NCBI GenBank assembly: GCA_021234535.1
Contig: CM037835.1
Location: forward strand, 2,418,001 to 2,482,000
Direction of reading: 5' to 3'
DNA from: Stichopus chloronotus
Taxonomy: Eukaryota; Echinodermata; Holothuroidea; Aspidochirotida; Stichopodidae
Length of the DNA: 64,000 nucleotides
In this document: positions 23,601 to 35,600 of the stretch, in pieces
Numbering within the stretch: the stretch's first letter is position 1
Layout of the letters: each line of letters starts with the position of its first letter
Position numbers and translations under genes: made by a program
The notes under the pieces: model-generated
The model's database searches: none
The model's input: only the letters and a program-made list of their open reading frames with translations
Told to the model about the DNA's origin: nothing

Positions 23601-26600
23601 GAGCTTCAAATAATTACTTGAGAAGTGTCTGATATGAACAACAGTAGTCTAGTGATATTCCACAGACTACCATTCAGCAAAATAGTAAATTTGTCCCTCC
23701 TTCAGTTGTTTCAGAGACTCTCAAAAATGGTTGTAGAGCTTCTTTATTGCTGAACATTGTTTTCCAGATCAAGTTTACCAATAGTTACTCTGAGCACATC
23801 TTCTGTTAAATTGGACAGAGCCACTACATATTTCTCTGAAGAAGCAACCAACGATGCTGAGGGCCATTAAAAGGAAACTGCCCAGTGGTCTGGCAAGGGA
23901 TGATGTCATTGGTCAGTTCTCAGTCTAAGCTGATAAGTTAACTTTGCATTACATTAAAGGCAAGTCTAAACTTGCATAGACAAAACACTCTCAGACCTAA
24001 AAAAAAATCACACTTTAAGCCCCCATGAGTTTGTAAGTCTGTCCGTATGTCTGTCTGTTGCTAATACCATTTCTTCTCAAAGGCTGGTAGAATATTCTGC
24101 TAAGATGAGATAATTGTTTTCTTTTTCTTTCTGTTGAATAACACACAAATGCTTTTTGCAAAATGAATGTGTGTTCAAATGACATTAACTAATCAGCAAA
24201 TTGAGTGCCTGAATCAATAAAATATTACCCCAGAGGCAAGAAAAGCAAGAAGACAAAGAAAATGAGAGAAACACCAAAGATGTAGAAAAAGAGGAATTAG
24301 AGTGCAAATTGGAGGCCATTGAATCCACTCTCCTAGTAACCATGGTAACATCACCCTCAAGGTAAGAATCTAAATAACTTTCTACTTTTATTGTCACTCA
24401 TTTTATTCAAACAGGAATCTAATGACAAAACTGAGTGCATTCAGAATGCAAGGTTCACCTCAGGTTTGAGATTTGAGTCCAATAATGGGCAGGTATGGCT
24501 GGTATCCTGTTTCATTAAAATGTCAGAGAATGTGTTTGGTGAGTCAATGATCATGACACCAACACTGACTATGGCTTCATATCTTAGAGGAGGACAAGGG
24601 GTAATTGCTGGAAAAATTTACAAACCTTATTGGAAATTCATGGACATGCACTGCAAAGACTATGAGTAAATGCTGGCTTGGTTGGCAGAAATCTAGGCCA
24701 AAAAAGTTTATGATGTCAGCAGGAAACACTGTTCATTTTGAATTTCTTATTAAAAGCAGGAAATGACACACACACATGGAAAATTAAATTTTCCAATTCA
24801 GTAATTTGCTTTCTAATTATTCGCTGTTTTAATAGTTTCTAATGATTACCTTTGACTTATTTGCATGAAGACTGAACAGAATGGTATAAGATTTCTTACA
24901 CCTGTTTGTCTACATTTACATGCATACAACTATCTTCATTTACATGTATCACCTCCAATAATGGTTAACTTTTTACATGTGTACCACTTCTCTCCACCCA
25001 AGTGAGATTGAACTCTTCTCAATGATCACATTAATTGTCGAATGTGGCTTTGGTCAAGTTCTGGGACGTTTGGAGGTTAATAACATCTGGAAATAATGAC
25101 CTTATAAGATTAATAGAATACTATGAAGAAAGCGAAAAAAGGATAACCTTCAAAATGACCTGGAGAAAACTGCCAAGTCACCATCAGAAATAAAGATGGC
25201 AGACTTCTGTAAAACTGCTACCAAAGACATTATGTTAGAAATGAGTGGTTTGATTTAGCCACAGCATTCCAATCGTGGATTAACATATAATGACCAACTA
25301 TCATGCCAAATTGCACCTCCCTGGTAACACCATGACAAATTGCACGTCCCTGGTAACACCATGAAATTGCACCTCCCTGGTAACACCATGCCAAACTGCA
25401 CCTCCCTGGTAACACCATGCCAAATTGCACCTCCCTGGTAACACCATGACAAAGGTAACACCATGACAGATTGCACCTCCCTGGCAACATAATGCCAAAT
25501 TGCACCTCAATGGTAACACCATTGTGAATTGCACCTCCCTGGTAACACCTTGTAATGTGCACAAGCCAAGCTAAAATAAAAAAATTGTGAGCCCTTTCGA
25601 TTGGATTCACATACAGACAATTGTTAACAAGGAATGGCAGCTAACAGCAACATTAGCGGTCAGGATATGCTGAGATGAATCAAGAACATTGTAACAGGCC
25701 GACTGCTGCAGTCTCAGATCTCACACTGAGATAACAATGAGGATGAACAATCAGTTATAAACCTCCATTACTATCTAGAACTGACCTTTTCATAGGACCC
25801 AAGGATGGTAGCAAAGAAGTACAATCTACTGTGGTCTGAGCTTTCCTCAACAGGGCCTGGAATAAATGACATAAAGACATAAATGTCATGACAGTCATGA
25901 AATGAGAATCTACCCAAATGATATGTGCATTAAGTCTGGTGAGATGGCTAAGACCTTCATGATAAAACAGACATATCACAGAGTCAAGTGATGTCATATA
26001 ATGACATAGGCACCTTACAGGTAAATAGTTTCATCGAACTTTCAATGAAGGGTTTAATGGGTGTGCCTAATACTAGTAATGACATTCTGAACTGATGGTT
26101 AAAATTCTGCCAGAGTCTGACGATCATATCGGCAGTCTCGTTACTGCATCCTAATTGCAAAAACGTGGGAGGTTAGTGAAAGGTGGCAAACTGCTGTTAC
26201 AGGCTGAAACTGAGAATTGATTCAGAAAATCTCATTGAATAAGCAATTGCTGTTCCAGTTAAATAGGGAGATAAACTAGAAAGACAAGGAGGAACGAGGA
26301 CAGGGGTTATGAGGAAATGATCCGCAGCAGAAGGAGAAGAGGGTAACGGTGGGGTTGAGAGGTATGCACCAGATTCTTGCGTCACTCCAGCCTCTTTTGA
26401 TACATCCATGGAACACATCCTAATCATCCTCGAGAGTATTACATTCACCGAGTGGAATCACAGCTGACATGGTTACAAGGTTACATGGTTGTAATGTACA
26501 GCAAGCTAAATCAAGTTGCGATCCTTGCTAATTCTACTCAATGTGTTCCCCCTACCACAGGGTCACAGCCAGGATTTTTTGTGTGCAGGGGCAAAATTGA

Positions 26601-29600
26601 CTCATCGTCCCCATTTTTGAGGGCCGTCCTGTTATGAGGGGGGGGTGTTACCCTACCGAGGCTTAAGCCAGGATTTCAAATCAGTCAGTCCACAGATGAC
26701 AATAATAATAATAACAAGATAGATTTATATAGTACCTAATATAAGTACAATCGCAAAGCACTTAACAAAGGTTCAGTCTTTGAACAGGTGTGTTTTGAGC
26801 AATCTCTTCAAAGAGTTCAGAGATGTTGCAGTACAAATGTTGAGAGGGAGGTTGTTCCATATGGTTGGGGCTGCCACAGAAATCGATCGTTCACCATAGT
26901 AGGAGGTATACACAGATGGTGGACAGCCATTATTCTGTCAATATGACAGAATACTGCTTCATATTGGCTATAGCTGTAGTTTGCATTGACAACCAATACT
27001 CTCTGGTGATTTATTTATTTTTTTTTTAATTCAGGGTTAAAATTGGAAAAAAAATAGAGGAACATTGTTTAAAAATCCATGTCATCATTAATATTGAAGG
27101 TCTTTATTGACAGTTTGGGGGGAGGTGTAATGCCAAAGCGTTCTGCATGAAATAAATATGCCGACCGTTCTGCTGCCGATCCCTCCTGCTAGCCGCACAC
27201 TTGTATACTGCATATAACCAACAGGTGCATGTGTGACTAATCGAAACCTCAAATAAAGGAAAACACCTTCATGAACACCTTGTTCCAACTGTGTTGCTTA
27301 TCTGTTTCGTCTTAGCTTTCAGTGCCATGAAAAGATCACATTTGTGAAACCCGACTGTTTCCCATCCCCCCTCCCTCAGTTTAGGCCCACCAGTTCTCCC
27401 CCACTTCGTCAACTTATCATCCCTCCCTCTTCCCTTTGTTTTTTCTGATTTTTTTTTTTTTGCTTTCTTTTATTTTTCAACATCATCCATCTCATCCCTA
27501 AAATTTCTGTGGGGAGGATTCTCTGCCGTCCTGCTGGCTATGCCACTGCCCTACCATGGCATGCTTTGCTCCCCCACCCTTCCCATCCCCCCCCCCCCTC
27601 TCTCTCATCATTCTTCTCCTGGTTGGTAGTCTACGATCACCCCTTTGATTTGAATATTTGCTGAGACATCTGCTCATCTATGAGTCTGATCACTCAGAAG
27701 AATGACGTAAGTGGACTCTTTTTTTCAGGATACAAAAGCAGAGCAGGCTGTGAGGACTTCAACTGCATACATACAGAGAGGGCAACTTATGGAAGCATCT
27801 CATCAAGTACTCTGTATGTCAAAGGAAATGTACTGTGAGACCTGTGAGACCACGGCAGACTATGGAAAAAGAAGTATATCAACTGAGGTTGATACTGCAC
27901 TAAGCTCATCTTACCTCACGATGTAGATTATACCACTAAAGGCATCACCACCAACATACATCCATTGCTAACAACATTCAAAGTTTGAGTTACAGAAATT
28001 TCAGTTACTACATCGATATCATCTAGGCCTTTAATAATTCTCTATCCATTGCAACCTTGTTGCCGATCGTGCTTGTAATTGTGATTGTACTTGTAATGAG
28101 GTGAAACCTTTGATTAAGATACTTACAGGGCTTGAGTTAATAGGTAACCCTGTACAAGGATTAAAGATGTATGCACCGGAATTATCAGAGGTCTTCCACT
28201 GTTTCTTCTTTGGGGTAGAAACGGCAGATGTTTTGGTGATTTCTCTTCCCTGCGACAAAACCAACAACAGTATATGACAAAACAAATGGATATGGTTAGC
28301 AAATTACACCTTTCTTCAAGACAATACAGTGCCTCTCTTAAACGGTCATCCAATTTTCAAGATGAGAAACAACATTAGAAACAGGATGAAAGACTATCTC
28401 TTGAAACAGGATGAAACACTATCTCTTGCAGGACAGTGCAATGAGTTCACTGTTTTAATTACAGTGTATGGAATCCACTATCATACAACAAGCACATGAT
28501 TATCATACACAGACTTGTATGGCAGAACAGCAGAGGACAAAATTGCTGCTGTAATGCTAGAATTGAGCAACAATTGACGTTTTCATTTTCAAGAACACAC
28601 CTGTTGCTGCTAACATTGAATTATTTCTACACTGACAACATCTACTTCATTGCTGACTTAGATCAGCATTAATGGTACTGATAAAATTGATTAATGGCAG
28701 CAAAATTTAAATTAAATTGGATCAATGGTGTCATTAAATTGTCTCAACACTAATATCGAATTAAAGAATTGTACAGTTAACGATTGTTTTGTGCTGAGCA
28801 TTGCAACCTCTGCTCGTATCAGATCGTATCAAATTCATTTTTAGTAAATTTGTAAGAGGATGGTGCAGTTAAATTCATAAGCAGCAATCATCATGTTCAT
28901 AAGATTCTTAGCTTCTTGCCATCTTAAGAATTTACTTATTTGGTACAAACAATATGCAATTACAAAATCCAATCTACTAGTGACACTGTGTCATTACCAT
29001 TTTATACAGCTCACAAAAAAAAATCCAAGATGAAACGTGGGAAAAGGCCTCGAAGGAATCTTTAAGCAATGTGTGGCAATGACTTTCTAACATGAGTCAT
29101 TTTTTTCAAGCACTTACAGACACTGACAGAGGCAAAAATATTTTGAGCATTTCAGTATCTGTTTTCACATCCATTTGCACTTTTTGATGGTTTTCTCAGA
29201 GGAATCTTGAATCCGTGTATCTGTGTTCAATTGACTGTCATGAGTCATATGTGTATGTAATAACATGAAAACTAAAATGTTCCATGTATTACAGTAAATG
29301 CAACCAGCAATAAACATGACCAATCATCTTTATATTTAACAGGTATTGTGTGTGGTATCCACCCTTACCCTAATAGTATGAATAGTCTTTGTGGAAGTTT
29401 GTTGCAGAGTCTACTGCTAATTAGACCAGTTAAAAACAAGTCTGATTTTGACTGAGATTTATCGTATTTTGAATGCAGCTCTACAGGTTGGGGGATAATC
29501 TGAAAAAGATGGCAAAAATGCCAACTGCCATTTCAGGGCATTCTGTGACTGTACAAAAATGCATAAAGAACACAGTTCTGAATCCTTCGCACAATTTCTT

Positions 29601-32600
29601 ACCTTACTTGGAGCAACAAGAGCTGATTTTAAGAGCATGTTCTTCAGTAAGCCTGGCTTAGAGGAGCTTCCTACAAACTGCTCGGAACTTGATCTACCCT
29701 CATGTAACTTCCTAGGGGTCAGAGGGGAGGGACAATTATCGTTCCTGGCTGATGGCTCATCTTCCTCCACATCTTGTCCAAACAGACATGAGCTACTAAT
29801 TGGTTTGCACACCATTTCTGAAGATAACGAGGATTGCACATTTTGGGGGAGAAGAGAAGTAAAGTCATCTTGAAGTCTAACATTTGGAGAACAGGTAACG
29901 CTATCTGAAACCGTTCGTATCCTGTGATCCAAAGGCATAGGACTGTAAGTGGCATTCTGCTCCTGACAACGGCTCTTAAAATCACTGCTGCCTAAATCAT
30001 TCAAGAAACTGTTGCTCTGGGCAGTAAAGACAATCCCTTCATCTTGGTTCTCCTCTTCTTCCTCATCTCTCTCCTGTGAAACCCTGACTGGAAAGTCATC
30101 CACCATCTTCATCTTGTTGACTTCAAAAACTCCCTTCTGTGGGTCAAAATTCGCCTGGTCCTGTTCAAACGAAGAGCACTCTGTGCTGGGTATGTCATCA
30201 AGATTGAGGGAGGAGTACTTGTGCTCTAGGTCTGCCAGAGATTGTTCCCAGGATTTAGAGGATGGAGAGTAACCTGAACAGTGTTGATCTTTCTTTGAAT
30301 ATAATGGAGGTGGACCAATGTCAGGTGAAGTTAGGAAAGGGTAGTATTGCTTGGGACTGAGATCCACCAAAGGTGTCATGCTATTTGAATTTTGCAAATC
30401 CTCATCGTAATTGTAAAGCTCGACAGCTGTTTCAGTATGCCTGTGGCCCAGCTTGATCTTAAGTTGCTGCGGCTCTTTTGGTCGATGAAACTTTGGATTT
30501 TTCTTGGACTTGGCCCCGGCTCTCTCCTCCAGCGAGTTTTCGTCTGAACTGGACGACTGTGACTCGACATGTCTCGAGTGACGACCGCAGCTTTTCCGGT
30601 CATGAGAGTCTCTTTCCTTCCTCTCCAGCCTGGACGTGTGCCCCATCTGGGCCAGGTTCAGCTTATTTATTTGGCTGTGATCTATCTCGCATGGTATGGT
30701 GGGTACACACTTCTGCCGCGGTGAGTATGCCACAGATACTTTGATGGACGTTGTCTTTGTTATGTTGATCACAGGAAATGTGTGTACCTCTGGTTTCTTT
30801 TCAAAATTGGCTCCAAAGCCTTCACCAGGTGCACAGACTCTGTGTAAATCAAACATGTATACCAAATTTGAACTGCTTTTGTTGCATTAAACTTCATCTT
30901 ATTAGAAGTTACTTCCAACACTTTGTGAAGTATTTACATCAATTTTGTATCCAAAGTGACCTCTACGGGAAATGAAACAATGGCAAAAAGGGCACTAGGC
31001 ACAGAAAACCTTTCTTCTATTTTAAAGAGAACTGACAGTAAAAGATAAATGAGGATTCCAGAACTAGCACATGATCGATGGAGTAACTTCAAACAATCCA
31101 TAAATTTGTGGTTTTGAAGACCACTATCACATAACAAAAAATTAGCATCACTTATTAATTTCACATCCAATAATTATGAATTTTTTTTTTTCAATTTTTG
31201 TAGATGGTTTGTACTAGCAGTATGCACATGAATAAAAACTAATGTGGAAAAGTGTCTGGTCACAAATTTTCCAAATTCAAACTAAATCATTAACTACTCC
31301 CTTATTTGCTCTAATTTGTACGTGACACATGTGGAAACTTTTAGTTTGACCAAGGATCTGTCTGTCACTGTAGCCCACATCAAGGAAATTTGAGAACTTT
31401 GGCAAAACTAACTGAATTTCACAATACAACTCAAATGGCCTTTAATGTCTCTGTAGATAAATCCACTTGTACCTTTGGCAATATTATTTCAGTTTAAACA
31501 GTCTGACACATTGCACAATTGTTCAATTATCATTCATGCATGCACAAAAGAAATATTTGAGATGTTGTATGACATTTTAAAGGGTCACTCTGAATTTTTC
31601 AAGAGCGTCAGTCAAGTTTTCCAAATCTGTAAAGTTTCCTTCACACACTATGACATATGACCTTGGATCCCAAATCCCTGGGTACCTCAAAAGAAGGAGT
31701 TGCTTTAGGAACACTGTCACCAACTTTCAACATTATGCAAGCTTCAACTTGGAAGGTACTGCATTTTCAAGGTTGAACACATTTGCCTATAATGGCCATA
31801 AAATGACCTTTTACTTTGACTTCCTGAAATCCTTGTACACCTCCAAAGAGGAGTTATCTATTAAGAAACATTGAGACCAACCTGCAATGCCTGGCAAGGT
31901 TCTTCCTAGGAGGAGATACGTTTTGAAGTTTTCATATATTGGCATATAATGACACCTAATGGACCTTTAACCTTGATTTCCTGGTGCAAAAATTTTGCCT
32001 TACATCCAAGGAAGATTTAATTTCAGCAAAATTTGTCAAAGTATAAGCGTTTAAGAGTGCTTAAACAATTGTGGATGGACAAGACGGACAGATACAGTAA
32101 TGGCAATGGATTGCCATAGCTCAAACGGCTGTAATCTGGATTGAGGAAGAAAGCAAAAGAAAAGGGACTTTTTTCTCTCTTTAAAGGTTAAAGCCTTGTC
32201 TCAATAGGATGTTCTGTTTGACAGTTGTTCTGCTTGAAAATTATGGATTTATTCGACAAATTTCACCATGATGCACTGCATTATGTGTAATCTGTGATGT
32301 CATTATAGACCAACTAATTGTCCTTATATTCCTTTATACTCTAAATTGGCTTAAAAAACATGAACACAGTCTAAGAGGCATAAACTTCCTTTGAACAACA
32401 TTTTAGGCTCAACCTATAATAAATCCTAACTAATGTTTTGATGGGTCAATGAAAAACAGAGGATTCTTGCAGTAAGTTGCCATGGCAACGATACATTTTG
32501 TAACCTTGAGGCAACTGAAAATCTTTCTTAAGCAGAGCAGTCTTCCTTCAATTACCAACATCCTGAGTTATGAATAAGATACTGGCATAGGATTTGGAGT

Positions 32601-35600
32601 ACCTGCAATAAAACATATGCTCTTTCTATTCCTTTATTTGTACGTAAAATGTATAGCTTGAGGCTTATTCCACATTAGTCAATTCTTCAAAGATCATGTT
32701 TTAGAGAATTCATTCAAGGCTACCTTTCTGTTATTGTCAGCTTGCTGTCAAAGTCTGTCACAGGACTCAGGAAAGTAAATATCTTAAAACATGGAAATTT
32801 TGGTGAGAGATTTCACTCCACTTCAGAAAAATTCCTCCACTGATGTATAAGTGGCAGCAGGAGACAGTTATAAGCAACTTTCACAATACAATTACTAACT
32901 GCATGCTAACACCCAAACTTGATGACTGCAGTGTGTTGCCAAATTACCTCTGCGTTGACATGTTCTGTGCAAACCGTGATTCCACTCTGCATAATCTTTG
33001 ACTAAATGGGGATGAAAGAGGTGCTTGTGTCCAAAAAAAATATACTTAAATTTTTAGCCACAAAGCTGTATATTTAATTTCATTCTAGTTTTCTTCCTTC
33101 CTAAAGGTGGACAGGTATAGTTTTGACAAGATTGGACATATTTTGCCACAAATGAGCCTCTAACATGCCTCCTGCAAGGATTATAGGTTAAAACTGACAA
33201 CAAAGCCAAAGTCTGAACATAACATTTAAGTTAATCAAAAAAAAAGAAAAAAAAATTGTATACTTGAAGTATTTCTGATGAGCTCACTTAATGTTTTAAG
33301 TGTTACCTGGAAAGTTTGATAAGGTTTTGCTACATTTTAGTTGGTAAATCAGTTTCCACAAATAATCTTCTCATGAAGCATGATTATGACAAATTTTTAG
33401 GAAGAAGACACAAAAGTATGTCTTAATCCTCCTCACAACTACCTGTCCTATGTAAGAGATGAAAGAACTATAGATGACCTCCCGATCATTTTTGTACCTG
33501 GGGTCGTCAGCAGCTACAGGAGGGACAAAACTTTTCTCACCTGTAAACGATGGTGTCTGGAGATTGACCCATGGTACTACTTAACCAAGAGCTGATTTGT
33601 GAGAAGCAAAGGAAAGACCTGACAGCCTGCAAGAGTAAATGGGGTTCTGGAAGTCCATCTTGAAACCTTAGTTGAGAAAACATTGAAATGAATTTAGGGA
33701 ACTGACAGCTGCAAACATACTTTGCATTTTAAGCAATACTATTCATTAAAAGGTCTTGAAAAGCAAAACCATGGACATGACCACAAAAGAGAGATACAAT
33801 CCTGAACACTGTCACATACAGCATACACAAGCCTGAACACTGTCACAAACAGCATATTCAAGCCTGAACACTGTCACAAACAGCAGGCACAAGCCTAAAC
33901 ACAGTCACAAAGAGTGTTACCACATACAGCAGACACACGCTGGAACAATACTGCAAACAACACACATCGCAAACACTACCACAAACAGCACACAACCAAT
34001 CTGAACGCTGGTATAAGCAGCATAGACACTGCCCGAGTAAGTCACACAAGTCCAGACATTGAAATTTCCAAAGATCACAAATGTAACCGTTATCACATGA
34101 AAGGTAGGCCATCTTTCAGTGAAGCTAATAAACTCACTTTACCATTCCTAACATCAAATTATTTTCAGTTATTATTTTATTGATGTCCTCCCATCGGTTA
34201 AACAATGAGTGTAAATGTGGAAAATCCACACAAGGAAAACTCAACAGATCAGGCTCTTTTTGTTGGCAGTCTGAGAAGGAGGCACATTAGTCCAGAATGG
34301 GCAAGGATAAGCAGTGTCCATGATTACCAGTCACTATTACCACATTAGAAAGGTTCAATAGTTGCATGGAGCAAAGACAATTATATTAAAAATATACCTC
34401 TTTGGTAGTAATTGGACTATCCATTGCTCCAAAAGATGAGAATTAGCTTCAGAGACAGCTCCCAGTTGATCAGTGCGCCATCCCGTCTCTGACGTGGCTC
34501 CAAAATCTACCCTCTTGTGGTCCCTATAGCAACAGTCCGGAAACAACATCACTTCGATGGACATTGGTATGGCATTGCGGCACAGGAACTGGATGTAGGA
34601 TTTGACTGCCTCTTTCTCCTGGCACTGTAAATAAGAAAAGAGAACAAAGAAATGGAAACACTGACAAAGAATGTCGTACAAAATTACGGACATCACATTA
34701 CGGTCTTCCTTATTCTAAACGTACTGATACATCTTCATCTTGACACCTCATTTACTGAAAGTTTTGAACAGTCTGTAGTTTCTTCATTTCTTCATTCATT
34801 GTCCGACACACGATTGGCAACATTCTTACACATATCACTGCAAACACATTCTCATTTCAATGTACTGTGTATTTAACAACCTATCTTCAGAGATGGTACA
34901 GACAGATCAAAGATGATGAATAAAATGTCATGAGGTGCCTCTAAGGGTTTTATCTTACCATAACATGGCACTAGTTGGTCTACGAATGTGTGGCATAATG
35001 TACCTATGTATGTGCATTACAGGCAGCAGCCACTGAATTAGCATTTCAATTGCAATGACAGCTATCAATTTACACAGGTACTGATATAAAGATCTTTGTA
35101 ATGTAAAACTGTGATGAGTATTGTAAAAATCTTTCTAATGTAAAAACTATGATAAGTAGGCAGTATTGCATGCTAAAAAAACAGGAGGCCTTCGGTATAA
35201 ATTTACATTACATACAAGTGTATGATATGAATCCACTAATTTTTCAAACATTCCAAATCTTATATGCATATGAATATGCATTCATCTGAAACACAACAGC
35301 TCTTCCAGACAGTTGTAACACCAGACTATGTGTTTCAGATAGTTGCAACACCGTATCTCTTCCAAACAATTCCAACATCACACTACGTACGGTATCTGTT
35401 CCAGACAGTTGTAACGCCACACTAGATTCTACAATCTCCATTCTTATACCTGAACAAATACTAAAATCCACCGACAATATCGTGTGCATACAGGCCCCTG
35501 TATGCTAAGTGTTATTTACCATACCATACAGTCTTTGAAATACAGCCAAAAATGTGGGAGAGATAGCACAGAGTACCTGTACCGTACATCACTCTTAACA

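Larger units (their letters stand above)
22273..25785 (-). other. atos: atos introns 7 and 6
   Basis: Intron 7 (22273-22803) is featureless. Intron 6 (22916-25785) carries the 29-bp minisatellite at 25305-25550. Nothing else is supported. Confidence 0.8.
25857..28126 (-). other. atos: atos intron 5
   Basis: It holds a dispersed repeat (26690-26930), poly-T and poly-C tracts (near 27449 and 27588), and a + strand terminal-exon-like ORF (27729-27926). Confidence 0.8.

Noticed and set aside
25305..25550. CRISPR-like array (regular repeats).
   Set aside because: Units are contiguous 29-bp tandem copies without unique spacers, and the genome is eukaryotic.
29459..29602. C-terminal extension of the 468-codon - strand ORF (VRNCAKDSELCSL...).
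   Set aside because: It is the read-through of exon 4 into its intron after the AAG|GTAAGA donor; the next true exon continues as GREITKTSAV.
30840..30865. ATG-initiated start of the same ORF (MVYMFDLHR).
   Set aside because: The codons lie before the acceptor of exon 4. The protein start is in coding exon 1 at 38231.
33430..33535. Open - strand frame EKSFVPPVAADDPRYK... looked like an exon of a new protein.
   Set aside because: It begins just inside the donor of atos exon 3, in a frame that does not fit the neighbouring phases. The true exon 3 ends at 33541 with AG|GTGAGA.
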